From Methylibium petroleiphilum PM1 (GTDB taxonomy: Bacteria; Pseudomonadota; Gammaproteobacteria; Burkholderiales; Burkholderiaceae_C), in the NCBI RefSeq assembly GCF_000015725.1, contig NC_008826.1, positions 434,001 to 498,000 on the forward strand: DNA of 64,000 nucleotides, read 5' to 3'. Below, piece after piece: positions 17,858 through 28,483 of the stretch (its first letter is position 1; each line of letters begins with the position of its first letter). The translations under genes were made by a program, and so were the position numbers. The notes beneath the pieces are model-generated. The model was not told where the DNA came from. It searched no databases and worked only from the letters and a program-made list of their open reading frames with translations.

Positions 17858-18057
17858 CGTGCCTGTCTCCGTATCTGTTTTGGGAATGGACTGAACGTTA
17901 GAGGGCGCGCAGTGCGGCGTCATTGGCCAGCGTGGAAGGTCAAAGGGGGGCTCCGTTGTCCATGCCGCCCCTGGTGGTCACCGTTCGCCGCCCCTAGAGT
18001 TGCCCCAGAGTTCGCAAGAACGAGCCTGCGTGCGCAAGGACCAAACGGAGACACGAC
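17858..18057. promoter_or_regulatory. Divergent promoter region of the BMC locus
   Basis: Two hundred bases drive the BMC-P arm leftward and the AttH-like arm rightward. It contains TTGTCC at 17956-17961, about 102 bp before the rightward start. The related gene at 46093 has a matching TTGTCTG 99 bp before its start. No clear sigma-70 or sigma-54 hexamers stand out. Confidence 0.5.
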
Positions 18058-19056
18058 GTGATCAAGGATCAGGACGCGGAATTCCACGTCACCGACTCGG
18101 ACCCGACCTGGGCTGAGACGAACTTCTTCGGCTTCTTCAACGCCGAGCACAAGCTGAACGTGGGCGTGTATGCGCTCTTCCGGCCGAACCTTGGCGTCGT
18201 CAGCTCCACGATCTGTATGAATTCGGGCCGCGCCGTCACGCCCTGGGAAGCGGACTTCTGCGATCTGCGCTCCGCGATGCCGATCCCGACGCCGCGCTCG
18301 CTGCTGGACTACAAGCTGCTCAACACGCTGCACGTGCACTGCCTGGATCCGAACCGCGTCTGGCACATCGGCTATGACGACCAGCAGGGCACACGCATCG
18401 ATGTGCGCTACGAAGCGCTGATGCCGGCGTTCGACATCCATGACCCAGAGATGGACCCGATGTGCGGCTCCGAGAGCGAGGCAGGCAAGTTCGCCTGGGG
18501 TACCGCGTACGACGGCCACTTCGACCAGACCGGCCACTTCAAGGGCAGCGTGGCAATCCGCGGACGCGAGGTGCCGATCGACTGCGTCTCGACGATGGAC
18601 CACAGCTGGGGGGCCCGTCCCGAGCGTGGCAAGCCCAACATGAGCTGGTTGCACGCGCACTTTTCGAAGGACCTGGCCGTGCACGGCATCTTCGGGTTCG
18701 ACCAGACGCGCAATGGCGTCGAGCTCTGGCTCGCCCATGGCTACGTGATGGAGCGCGGCCGCATCGTCGGGCTGAAGGCCGGCACGGGACAGGTCGAGCG
18801 CCCGCAGGAACGCTACCCCGAGCAGCTGCAGCTGCAGGTGACGGACGCCAAGGACCGCGTCTGGAAGCTGCGCGGCCGTGCGCTGACCACGTTCCCGTGG
18901 CAGTGCTGGCCCAACATGATCTCTTTCAACTCCTTGTGCGCGTGGGAGATGAACGGCTTGAAGGGTCACGGCGAGGTCCAGGACTTCTTTGAACTGCCGC
19001 AACTGAACGCGCTGAACAGCGTCGAGTCCACGCGCCGCCCGTCACGTCCCCTCTGA
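18058..19056 (+). CDS. AttH/CrtC-like lipocalin-fold protein (paralogue 1)
   Basis: 332 aa from GTG, with GGAGA upstream. The hallmark is STMDHSWGARPERG near residue 180, the HSWG-type motif of AttH/CrtC-like proteins, whose named members include carotenoid 1,2-hydratase. Other blocks are WAETNFFGFFNAEH, FAWGTAYDGHFDQTGHFKG and MSWLHAHFSKDLAVHGIFGF. It has no signal peptide or membrane segment. It heads the rightward BMC arm. A closely similar paralogue is at 46093-47097. Hydration or dehydration of a tertiary-alcohol or alkene-type substrate is a speculative role drawn from CrtC; binding without catalysis is equally possible. Confidence 0.7.
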   Translation: MIKDQDAEFHVTDSDPTWAETNFFGFFNAEHKLNVGVYALFRPNLGVVSSTICMNSGRAVTPWEADFCDLRSAMPIPTPRSLLDYKLLNTLHVHCLDPNRVWHIGYDDQQGTRIDVRYEALMPAFDIHDPEMDPMCGSESEAGKFAWGTAYDGHFDQTGHFKGSVAIRGREVPIDCVSTMDHSWGARPERGKPNMSWLHAHFSKDLAVHGIFGFDQTRNGVELWLAHGYVMERGRIVGLKAGTGQVERPQERYPEQLQLQVTDAKDRVWKLRGRALTTFPWQCWPNMISFNSLCAWEMNGLKGHGEVQDFFELPQLNALNSVESTRRPSRPL

Positions 19057-19089
19057 CGTCCAACGAACCGAAAGGAGCCGAGGTACGCC

Positions 19090-20064
19090 GTGACCCGCGC
19101 GATCCTGTTCGACCTCGATGGCACGCTCGTCGACACGCGAGCCGCGTCATGGCAGTTGTTCTCTGAGACGAATCTCGCGTTCGCACTCGGAATCGACTCA
19201 CGCGAGGCCTTCTTCCGGGCCTTCGAAGGCAACTTCTTCGAGTCCCTGGCCAAGCTCTGCCCCGATCCGCAGCGCGCCGCGGCGGTCAAGGCACACTTCA
19301 TGGAGCTGCTGCGCACGCGCTACCACCCGGCACTGATCCCGGGCATGGTCGACGTGGTGCGCGCGCTGGCGCCTCACAGCACGCTGGCCGTCATCTCGAC
19401 GAACGGCATCGAGGCGATCCGTCGCATTCTGGTCGGTGCCGATCTGGCCAACTGCTTCTCGCACGTCTTCTCAGGTGACGTGGAGCCGCGCAAGGCGGTT
19501 TCGATCCGCCGTTTTCTCGGGGACCACCGCTATGCGGTGCACCGCGCCTGCTCGCCGGCCTATCACGATGGCGAAGCCAGCCACGCGTCGCTGCAGGCGC
19601 AGGATGTCGTGTTGGTCACCGACACCGTCGGAGACGTCCGGGAGGCCCGCGAAGCCGGCATCCGCGCGATCGGCGTGACCTGGGGCATGCACAGCGAACG
19701 CCAATTGCTCGATGCCGGCGCCGAACGCGTGGCGCTGTGGCCGCAGGAACTGGTCGCCTGGCTGCGCGACGCCGATGCGCCTGCGACGAGTTGCGGCTGC
19801 TCGAGCGGGTCGGCAGACAGCTGCGCATTGCCGCCAGCACCAGCGCCTGCTGTCCGCGCTGCAGCCGCGCCACCAACGGGCGACCCAGTGAGAGAGGTGG
19901 CGCGCCATCGCCGCGAACGCCAGCTTCACACCCGCTTGCAGGCCGCTGCCGCGACAGCTCCTGCGGCACCCGGCGCCAGCATGGCCTCGGCAGCGTCCGG
20001 CCCGAGCGCACGCACCGAGCTGATGTCCTCGCTGCAACGAATCCTGAGAGAAGGAGACCACTGA
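19090..20064 (+). CDS. HAD-superfamily phosphatase with encapsulation-peptide-like tail
   Basis: 324 aa from GTG. HAD motif I is ILFDLDGTLVD (nucleophile Asp8, acid Asp10), motif II is VISTNG, the Lys is in VEPRKAVS and motif IV is VLVTDTVGDVREA. The phosphatase core ends near residue 225. A ~100-residue Ala/Pro-rich extension follows, with Cys-rich CGCSSGSADSCA at its start and a final amphipathic helix TELMSSLQRILREG. Linker plus short helix is the usual layout of BMC encapsulation peptides. It sits in the BMC arm upstream of a PPDK-like kinase, suggesting kinase and phosphatase act on one pathway. Substrate unknown. Confidence 0.85.
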   Translation: MTRAILFDLDGTLVDTRAASWQLFSETNLAFALGIDSREAFFRAFEGNFFESLAKLCPDPQRAAAVKAHFMELLRTRYHPALIPGMVDVVRALAPHSTLAVISTNGIEAIRRILVGADLANCFSHVFSGDVEPRKAVSIRRFLGDHRYAVHRACSPAYHDGEASHASLQAQDVVLVTDTVGDVREAREAGIRAIGVTWGMHSERQLLDAGAERVALWPQELVAWLRDADAPATSCGCSSGSADSCALPPAPAPAVRAAAAPPTGDPVREVARHRRERQLHTRLQAAAATAPAAPGASMASAASGPSARTELMSSLQRILREGDH

Positions 20065-20142
20065 GCGGCACACAACAGATCGCCTAGACGTCGAGGGCTC
20101 AGCCAGCGAACACCCTCCCTACCTCAAGACCAGGGAGACACC

Positions 20143-20424
20143 GTGAAGTCATTGTGGAAGGCTTCAACAGCTTCGAGACTTCGACGAGGCCGGACGATCT
20201 TCCTCGCCCCGGCGCTGAGCATGGGTGTAGCGGCGCAGTCACGCTGCCGGAAACCCCCGAGTCGCACGTCGGGAGCCTCTCGCGCGAGTTCCAGATCCTG
20301 CGCCCGACGACGAGAGACCGCGATTCGCACTTTGAAATGATGAGCAAGGCGGCGCTGGACGGCAAGCGTGGGCAGCTCAACTGCGAGGGCAGCCGAGCTG
20401 GGGCAGGTTGTGCTGGTGGACTAA
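20143..20424 (+). pseudogene. Degraded gene between HAD and the 104-aa protein
   Basis: Protein-like sequence with GC-rich third positions runs in one frame from ~20154 (VEGFNSFETSTRPDDLPRPG, then SREFQILRPTTRDRDSHFEMM) to ~20395. The natural start appears to be the GTG at 20143 behind GGGAGA, in another frame. The natural end appears to be AELGQVVLVD and TAA at 20422, in a third frame. At least two frameshifts are implied. The leader (cctcaag, then gggagacacc) resembles that of the 415-aa gene at 47668, but the bodies do not obviously match. Family not recognised. Confidence 0.4.
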
Positions 20425-20446
20425 CAACAACGATCGGAGACAACAC

Positions 20447-20761
20447 ATGGACTATCAGAAACAGAAACGCGACCAGCCCGCCGACGACGGGCTGCGCTTG
20501 CAGGGCCCGACCTACGTCGGCCACTTCAATGACTTGCCGCCTGTTCTGGACGGAATCCTCGGCAACGGCATGATGAGAGCGCGCACGAAGGGCAAGACCC
20601 GCATGAAGGTCAGCAGGGCGAATGTGCTGTGCGACCAGCTCACGATCCCCGAGCTGAACGACCTCAATGACCAGCGTGCGTGGAACACCTACGACGTGGC
20701 CGTGATGCGCGCCAACGAGAGTGGCCCCGGAATGAGCCCGCGCCAGGAGAGCACGACATGA
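20447..20761 (+). CDS. 104-aa protein coupled to the PPDK-like enzyme
   Basis: Starts at an ATG after CGGAGACAACAC and ends in an ATGA overlap with the PPDK-like gene, so the two are translationally coupled and probably made in fixed ratio. The body reads LRLQGPTYVGHFNDLPPVLD, then a basic KGKTRMKVSRANVLCDQL and IPELNDLNDQRAWNTYDVAV. No known domain is recognised. An accessory subunit of the kinase is the simplest guess. Confidence 0.65.
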   Translation: MDYQKQKRDQPADDGLRLQGPTYVGHFNDLPPVLDGILGNGMMRARTKGKTRMKVSRANVLCDQLTIPELNDLNDQRAWNTYDVAVMRANESGPGMSPRQESTT

Positions 20762-23292
20762 AGGCGCAGGGCTCCGCCGCGTCGGCGCCAGCCGTCGACG
20801 CTCCCTGCCTTGTCCACCTGATCCAGGAGATCGACGGCATGGACACGGCGAAGTTCGGTGGCAAGGCCGCGGGACTGGCACGCATGGCCGCCGCTGGTAT
20901 TCCCGTTCCGCCGGCTTTCGTCATCGGCACGGACGCCTACCGCGCCTTCCGCGATTCCGGCGATCTGCCAGAGAACCTGATGCCCCAGGTCGATCGTGCG
21001 ATGCGCGTGCTCGAGGGTCACACCAGCCGCTCGTTCGGCGGTCTGAGCGCGTTGCCGCTGCTCGTATCCGTGCGGTCGGGGTCGCAGGTCAGCATGCCTG
21101 GCATGATGGACACGGTACTGAACCTGGGCATCACCTGTCGTGGCGCGCAGCGCCTGGCGCAGGAGACCGGCAACGCCGACTTTGCCGTCGACACCTGGGT
21201 GCGCTTCTGGCGCATGTTCGCCGAGATCGTGCTGGACCTGGAGGCCGAGGTGATCGAGCACGCGGTTGTATCGCTGTTGGACCAGACGCGCCGTGAGCCC
21301 TCCGAGGAGAACTTCCTCCGGCTGGAGACCGCCGTTCTCGGCGCGATCGTTGCGCAAGGCGTCAACGAGGTCAGCGCCGATCCGGCCTGGCAACTGCGTC
21401 GGGCAATCGCCGCCGTGTTCGAGTCCTGGGACAGCCGGCGCGCGCGCGCCTATCGCGCGCACCACAAGATCTCCGACGAACTGGGGACCGCAGTAACCGT
21501 GCAAGCGATGGTCTTCGGCAACCTGGACAGCCGCTCGGGCTCCGGAGTCGCCTTCACCCGCAACCCGAACACCGGTGCGCGCGAGTTGTACGGCGAGTTT
21601 CTCGCCGGCCGCCAGGGCGAGGACCTGGTGTCCGGCTCTGCCACGCCGTCGCCGCTCGGGGCACCCGGCGGGCTGTCCGAGGCCCATCACCGCGAATTGG
21701 CCGACCACGGGCATCGCCTCGAGGAGATGTACGGCGACGCGGTGGACATCGAGTTCACCGTCGAAGGCGACCGCCTCTATTTCCTGCAGGTCCGCCCTGC
21801 CAAGCGGACAGCGGCAGCGGCCGTCCGGATTGCCACCGAGCTGGTCGACGAAGGCATGCTGGGCCGTGCCGCGGCGTTGAAGCGGGTCAGCGTCGAGCAG
21901 CTCAAGAAGCTGCTGCGACCCGCTTTCGAACCCGATGTGCTGGTACGAACCCGTCCGCTGCTTGAAGGGATCGGGGCCAGTCCCGGACACGCCTACGGCA
22001 TTGCCGTGCTGGATGCGGACCGTGCGGCAACAGTGGCGGCCTCGGGCGAGCGAGTAATCCTGGTGCGCCCCACAACCAGTCCGCAAGACATCCGCGGGAT
22101 GTTGGCCTCGCGGGCCATCGTCACGGCCAAGGGCGGCGCGCTCAGTCACGCCGCAGTGGTCTCCCGTGCGCTCGACGTTCCGTGTGTGGTCGGCTGTGAG
22201 GCCATGGAGGTCGACCTCGCTGCGCGCAGCTTCACCGTCGGCGATGAGCGCCTGGAGGAAGGTGCTCCGCTTTCCGTGGACGGTGCGACGGGCAAGGTGT
22301 ACAGCGGCCTGCTTCCGCTGGAGCCGGCTTCGCAGGCGACCGAACAGATCGACCGCTTGCTCGTCTGGGCAGACGATCGCACCCAAGCGTCGTTCTGGGC
22401 AGGCAGTGTCGGCGCCGCGGATGCGCAGACCGCACTGCGACAGTCACCTCGCGGCTTCGGCGTCGTGGCGCTGACGGAGCTGATGATCGCCGACGAGACG
22501 CTGGGCGACTTTATCGATGCGGTCAACGACCTCGGGCAGCAACCCGACCGGAAGTCGACGCAGGATCGGCTCGCCTGTCTTGCCTACCAGGCTTGCCAGC
22601 GGCTGATGCTCGAGTCGGCCGGCACGCCGATCGACCTGCGTCTGCCCAACCTGGGTTCGCCCCGGGCGCAGCGCATGATCGGCAGTTGGGCATCGCTTGC
22701 ACCGCGGCTGTTTCTGCCGCTGGGTCTCAAGGGCCTGTACGTGGCGCTGCTTCGCGGCATTGCGGATGCCGCTCGCGAGACCGGTCATGCGCAGACCACG
22801 CCGCTGGTGCCCGGCATCACGGCCGCATCCGAACTGCAGGCCTTCAAGCGCGCCGCAGCGGGCCTCGGACTGAACCAGGTCGGCGTGGTCCTGCAGAGCC
22901 CCGCCGGCATTGCGGAGGCGCACGGCATCGCCGAAGGCGCCAGCGCGGTCTGGGTCGACCTGCGCGAGATCATCAGGACGTACTACGGCTATCCGAGCGC
23001 GCTGTCCTTCGCCGACGACGTCTTCGAAACTTATGTCGCTGACGGGTACTTGGCGCACAACCCGCGGACGGCCTTGGGCAGCAAGCTCGCCGAGTTGTTC
23101 GCGGGCGTCGCGGCGGTGGCGGCGCACCGGCCGGAGGTGCGCATCGGCGTCGAATGCGGCGATGGCGCCGCGCTCAGCTTGGTCGAGGATCTGTACCGCA
23201 GCGGCGTTCGCTTGTTTTCGCTGCCCACCACGGCGCTGCCCTCGGCACGTCTGGCGCTCGGGCAACTGGTGGTCAAGGAGTCATCGACATGA
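20758..23292 (+). CDS. PPDK/PEP-synthase-like phosphotransferase with divergent acceptor domain
   Basis: 844 aa. The N-terminal ATP-grasp region keeps [38 protein letters not shown] and [20 protein letters not shown], as in pyruvate phosphate dikinase. The swivelling domain has the phospho-His in [10 protein letters not shown] near residue 464. The C-terminal ~340 residues align in outline with the PEP/pyruvate barrel ([27 protein letters not shown]), but the blocks I expect for NDLTQ and the catalytic-Cys CGEHGG are replaced by WVDLREI and ECGDG. So the nucleotide half looks active while the pyruvate site does not. It probably phosphorylates another acceptor. It is flanked by a coupled 104-aa gene and a BMC-H gene (ATGA overlap). 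Confidence 0.85.
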   Translation: MKAQGSAASAPAVDAPCLVHLIQEIDGMDTAKFGGKAAGLARMAAAGIPVPPAFVIGTDAYRAFRDSGDLPENLMPQVDRAMRVLEGHTSRSFGGLSALPLLVSVRSGSQVSMPGMMDTVLNLGITCRGAQRLAQETGNADFAVDTWVRFWRMFAEIVLDLEAEVIEHAVVSLLDQTRREPSEENFLRLETAVLGAIVAQGVNEVSADPAWQLRRAIAAVFESWDSRRARAYRAHHKISDELGTAVTVQAMVFGNLDSRSGSGVAFTRNPNTGARELYGEFLAGRQGEDLVSGSATPSPLGAPGGLSEAHHRELADHGHRLEEMYGDAVDIEFTVEGDRLYFLQVRPAKRTAAAAVRIATELVDEGMLGRAAALKRVSVEQLKKLLRPAFEPDVLVRTRPLLEGIGASPGHAYGIAVLDADRAATVAASGERVILVRPTTSPQDIRGMLASRAIVTAKGGALSHAAVVSRALDVPCVVGCEAMEVDLAARSFTVGDERLEEGAPLSVDGATGKVYSGLLPLEPASQATEQIDRLLVWADDRTQASFWAGSVGAADAQTALRQSPRGFGVVALTELMIADETLGDFIDAVNDLGQQPDRKSTQDRLACLAYQACQRLMLESAGTPIDLRLPNLGSPRAQRMIGSWASLAPRLFLPLGLKGLYVALLRGIADAARETGHAQTTPLVPGITAASELQAFKRAAAGLGLNQVGVVLQSPAGIAEAHGIAEGASAVWVDLREIIRTYYGYPSALSFADDVFETYVADGYLAHNPRTALGSKLAELFAGVAAVAAHRPEVRIGVECGDGAALSLVEDLYRSGVRLFSLPTTALPSARLALGQLVVKESST

Positions 23293-23591
23293 GTGAACTG
23301 AGTCAACTGAGAGGCAGCGCCCTCGGCTTTGTCGAGACGCAGGGGAAGACGGCGGCGACACTGGCCGCCGACGCGATGGTCAAGGCAGCGAACGTCCGGC
23401 TGCTGACGATGCAACAGCCCGGGGGCGGCATCATCACAATCATCGTGCGCGGAGACGTCGGTGCCGTGAAGGCCGCTGTCGACGCGGGCGAGGCGGCGGC
23501 CAAGGTGGTCGGCAAGGTGCGCTCGGCGCACGTCATTCCACGGCCGCACGACGACGTGGAAGACCTCCTCGAGCGTCCGCCCGTCCGCTGA
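23289..23591 (+). CDS. BMC-H shell protein (second)
   Basis: 100 aa starting inside the stop of the PPDK-like gene (ATGA). Single BMC domain: [57 protein letters not shown] and the tail [20 protein letters not shown]. It resembles the BMC-H at 17189-17506 through the whole domain but differs at the N-terminus. Being last in the rightward arm and coupled to the kinase gene ties the kinase to the microcompartment. Confidence 0.95.
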   Translation: MSELSQLRGSALGFVETQGKTAATLAADAMVKAANVRLLTMQQPGGGIITIIVRGDVGAVKAAVDAGEAAAKVVGKVRSAHVIPRPHDDVEDLLERPPVR

Positions 23592-23614
23592 GGCACGGCG
23601 TGCGCCGTGCGTCG

Positions 23615-24060
23615 GACTCGCCGCGCAAGGGGCGTTCAACTTCCGCGACCTCGGCGGACAGCCGACGCGTGCGCGAAGGAGTGATCTTCCGGAGCGACGC
23701 ACCGCACGCGCTGACGCCCTGTGCGTCGCGGTCCTGCGGGATCGCATGGGACTGCATGCCGTGATCGACCTGGGCCTCGCCGACAAGGTCGCCGAGGAAG
23801 GACGTTGCTTGCGGGGCGAGCATGTCATCCCGTTCGTGAGCATGGCATCCGTCGACAGGCCGGCGCCCGATCAGCTGATGGGCCATCTCCATGCACGCCG
23901 CTTGGCGTCGGACACGCTACCGAAGGCCGTCGAACGGAACGCCGAGTTCTCCGGGCTGCCGACGCAGTTCCACTATCGAGAGCACTTGGCTGCATGCCCT
24001 CGGCCGTCTATGCCGTCGAAGAAGCTCCGATCCGGCGCTTGCTCGCAACGTTGGAGAAAG
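23615..24060 (+). pseudogene. Decayed tyrosine/serine phosphatase-like gene
   Basis: Three frames must be joined to read a family-like sequence. GAFNFRDLGGQPTRARR (about 23630) continues in another frame as REGVIFRSDAPHALTP, then in a third as LRDRMGLHAVIDLGLADKVAEEG. This order is that of Y_phosphatase3-type enzymes (FRDLGG, then LFRSD, then VIDLR). The catalytic HCxxGKDRTG loop is not found. The gene is dead. It separates the BMC arm from the cobalamin riboswitch. The following ~270 bp show nothing recognisable. Confidence 0.6.
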
Positions 24061-24330
24061 AACGACTTCGGCGGCGCCCCGGGGTTGGGCCGCCCGCTGC
24101 GGGATCGGCTCCTTGCGCCGTCGCTGCGCTGGAACGGCAACGTCTGGATCCGCGCCGACTGCCGCGCCTTCCGCTGTACACCTGTGCGCACCACGCTGAA
24201 TGCCGCGATGCCCGACTCCGTCGACGCGCTCCTCACTCGCTCTGCTGCCCGCCGAACCGACAGGCCGGCACTCATTGTCGATGTGCATCGGTGGGGCTTT
24301 GCGGAGCTGAGGCTGCGCTGTATCATCGTC

Positions 24331-24575
24331 GCCGTTGGTGCTCGTCGAGGCGCTCCGCCAAGACAGTTCAACGGGAATCAGGGAGGTCGAGGTCGGACGG
24401 ACCGACACCTAACCTGAGCTGCCCCCGCAACGGTAAGCGGACGGCAAGGCCAGATCGGCCTGCCGGCTCGTGACAACATGCCACTGGGATGCATCGCCGG
24501 TCAAAGGATCGGGCGATGACGACTGGGAAGGCGTCACGGGTAGTCTCCGTCAGCCCGGATACCGGCCAACGAGGT
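24331..24575 (+). promoter_or_regulatory. Cobalamin riboswitch
   Basis: About 245 nt before btuB with the expected order of conserved blocks: TTGGTG at 24335, GGGAAT near 24375, GAGCTGCCCCCGCAACGGTAAG near 24416, GCCACTGG at 24480, GGGAAGGCG near 24525, and the B12 box CAGCCCGGATACCGGCC at 24551. It should bind adenosylcobalamin and lower expression of btuB and perhaps the downstream operon when B12 is plentiful. Confidence 0.95.
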
Positions 24576-24654
24576 GGCGAACGGCTCTTGCGGTTCGCTG
24601 TAAGGCGCATGGCTGCGGGGAAGCGGCCGAGCGCGATTGGTCCGTGTCTCCGTC

Positions 24655-26499
24655 ATGACTTCCTCGTCCTTCGGCTGCGTGCAGCGTGTCGCTGCCGCTC
24701 TCGTTCCCTTTGCCCTTTCCCCCGTTGCCATGGCTCAGTCGGCGCCGCCGACCGCGCTCGAACGGGTGGTCATCACCGCCAACCGAACGCCGCAGCCGCT
24801 GTCCACGGTGCTGGCCGATCTCACCGTCATCGACCGCGACGAGATCGAGCGCGCAGGCGTTACCGGCGTGGCTGATCTGCTGGCGCGGCAGCCCGGTATC
24901 GAGATCACGCGCAACGGCGGCCCCGGCACCTCGACGAGCGTGTTCATCCGCGGCAGCGAGACGCGCCACACGGCCGTCTACATCGACGGCGTGCGCGTGG
25001 ACTCCCAATCCACCGGCGGTGCCGTGTGGGAGCAGGTCCCGCTGGACCAGATCGAACGCATCGAGATCCTGCGCGGACCAGCCGCAGCCATCTATGGCTC
25101 GGACGCCGTCGCGGGCGTGGTCCAGCTCTTCACAAAGCGCGGCCAGGGATCTGCGCGTCCGACGGCGTCGCTGACCGTCGGCTCATACAACACCGTCCAG
25201 AGCCAGGTTGGCGTCAGCGGCTCGGCCGATGCGCTGAACTACTCGCTGTCGGCAGCCCACGGCCGCAGCGACGGATTCGACGCGACGAAGCCCGGCGCCT
25301 TCGGGCACAACCCTGACAAGGACGGCTGGAAGCGCAGTTCGGTGCAGGGTCGCGTGGGCTATCAGATCAACGCCGAGCATCGCGTGGATGCCTCCCTGCT
25401 CGCCAGTAACCTGAAGTCGGGCTACGACGGCTCGGCCACAACCAATGACGAGAACCACCACACGCTGCGCACCGGCAACGTGGCCTGGCAGGGCCGCTGG
25501 AACGCCGATTCGACGACCCGTCTGCAGGTCGGTCAGACCCGCAGCACCTACGAGACCCAGCCGAGCTTCTACCGGACCGAGACAACGCTGAACGACTACA
25601 CCCTGCTGCACGAGCAGAAGGTCGGCGGCAACGTGTTCACCGGCACGCTGGAACGGCGCGAGGACAAGCTCTTCAACCCCGCGACCGCGTTCGGCTCGGC
25701 TTTCGGCGGCAAGCGTCACCAGGACGCCATCGGCCTGGGCTGGCGCGGCGACTTCGGCGACCACGGCGTGCAGGCCCATGTGCGGCGCGACGACGACAAC
25801 GAGTTCGGCGGCAAGACCACCGGCAGCCTCGCCTGGGGCTGGAAGTTCCTGGCTGGGTGGCGCGTGACGGCCGCGGCCGCCACGTCCTTCCGCGTGCCGA
25901 CCCTGTACCAGCGCTTCAGCGAGTACGGCGTGGCCAGCCTCGTGCCCGAGTCCGGTCGCAATGTCGAACTGGGCTTGCGTTGGGCTGCCGCGGGCAGCGA
26001 AGCGAGCCTGACGGCGTGGCGCAACAAGGTCACCAATCTGATCGTGTTCGGTTCGCCGGGCCCATGCATCAACACTTTTGGCTGCTACCAGAACGTCGGC
26101 CGCGCCGAACTGGAAGGCGTGACGCTCGCCGGCCGCACCGCACTGGGCGGCGTCGTGTTGCGCGGTTCGCTGGACTGGCATGACCCGCGCAACCTCGACA
26201 CCGACAAGGTGCTGAGGCGTCGCGCCAAGCGGCTGGCGACCTTCGGTGCCAAGACGGTGCTGGCAGGCTGGACGGTGGGCACCGAAGTGCAGGTTGCGGG
26301 ACTGCGATACGAGAGCGCGGCCAATACCCAGGTGCTCGGTGGCTTCGGCCTCGTGAATCTCTACGTCAGCACGCAGCTGAACCCGGGGCTGTCGCTCGAG
26401 GCGCGCATCGACAACCTCGGCGACAAGCCCTACGAGCTGGCGCGCAACTACGCGACCGCCGGCCGCAACGGCCAGGTCTCGCTGCGCTGGTCGCTCTGA
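24655..26499 (+). CDS. btuB: TonB-dependent vitamin B12 receptor BtuB
   Basis: 614 aa outer-membrane receptor. A signal peptide of about 28 residues ends in LSPVAMAQ. A TonB box-like ERVVITANR follows, then the plug domain (DEIERAGVTGVADLLARQPGI; RGPAAAIYGSDAVAGVVQLFTKRG) and a 22-strand barrel ending in Leu (GQVSLRWSL). It imports cobalamin or cobinamide across the outer membrane using TonB energy. The ATG at 24655 gives the cleanest signal peptide; an upstream TTG is less likely. It lies directly under the riboswitch. The next gene starts 47 bp after its stop. Confidence 0.95.
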   Translation: MTSSSFGCVQRVAAALVPFALSPVAMAQSAPPTALERVVITANRTPQPLSTVLADLTVIDRDEIERAGVTGVADLLARQPGIEITRNGGPGTSTSVFIRGSETRHTAVYIDGVRVDSQSTGGAVWEQVPLDQIERIEILRGPAAAIYGSDAVAGVVQLFTKRGQGSARPTASLTVGSYNTVQSQVGVSGSADALNYSLSAAHGRSDGFDATKPGAFGHNPDKDGWKRSSVQGRVGYQINAEHRVDASLLASNLKSGYDGSATTNDENHHTLRTGNVAWQGRWNADSTTRLQVGQTRSTYETQPSFYRTETTLNDYTLLHEQKVGGNVFTGTLERREDKLFNPATAFGSAFGGKRHQDAIGLGWRGDFGDHGVQAHVRRDDDNEFGGKTTGSLAWGWKFLAGWRVTAAAATSFRVPTLYQRFSEYGVASLVPESGRNVELGLRWAAAGSEASLTAWRNKVTNLIVFGSPGPCINTFGCYQNVGRAELEGVTLAGRTALGGVVLRGSLDWHDPRNLDTDKVLRRRAKRLATFGAKTVLAGWTVGTEVQVAGLRYESAANTQVLGGFGLVNLYVSTQLNPGLSLEARIDNLGDKPYELARNYATAGRNGQVSLRWSL

Positions 26500-26546
26500 G
26501 CCATCGCGACCCGACCCCCCGCCTGACAGTCACTCGAGTTGTCGAC

Positions 26547-27901
<1,355 letters not shown>

Positions 27902-27905
<4 letters not shown>

Positions 27906-28483
27906 CGCAGGCACGACATGAACTGATCCTGGGCGGCGCCAAGAGCGGCAAGTCGCGCACCGCGGAAAGCCGTGCCGCCAGATGGCTGGGCGAAGGCGGC
28001 CACCGGCGCGCGGCGCTGGTGGCCACGGCGCTGCGCGGCAAGGTCACCGGCGACGCGGAGATGGACCGGCGCATCGCGAGGCATCGCGCGGACCGTGCGG
28101 CCCGCGTTCCTCAACTGCAGACCGTCGAAGCGGCGGATGCCCTCGGCGGCACCCTGCAGGGTCTGTCGGACCCGCAACTCCTCATCGTGGTCGACTGCCT
28201 GACGCTGTGGCTGACCCAGATCCTGATGCCGCCGCCCGGACGGGTCGCGTCAGCCGCGCTCTGGCACCAGGAACGGGAGGCCTTGCTGTCGGCCCTGCGC
28301 GAGAGCGCCTCTCCCATCGTGCTGGTGTCCAACGAGATCGGCCTGGGGGTGCTGCCGATGTCGCGCGAGGCGCGCGACTTCATAGACACGCTGGGTCTGC
28401 TGCACCAGGCCGTGGCCGGGCTCTGCGGCCGCGTGACCTTGATGGTGGCCGGCTGTGAACTGAGCGTGAAGGACGAAACTTGA
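27902..28483 (+). CDS. cobU: Adenosylcobinamide kinase / phosphate guanylyltransferase
   Basis: 193 aa, normal for CobU/CobP. It phosphorylates adenosylcobinamide and then forms adenosylcobinamide-GDP in nucleotide-loop assembly. P-loop is LILGGAKSGKS at residues 8-18. The guanylyl-accepting His is probably in RIARHRADR. Other family motifs are VVDCLTLWL and VSNEIGLGVLPMSREARDF. It overlaps cobB at the start and btuF at the stop. Confidence 0.95.
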
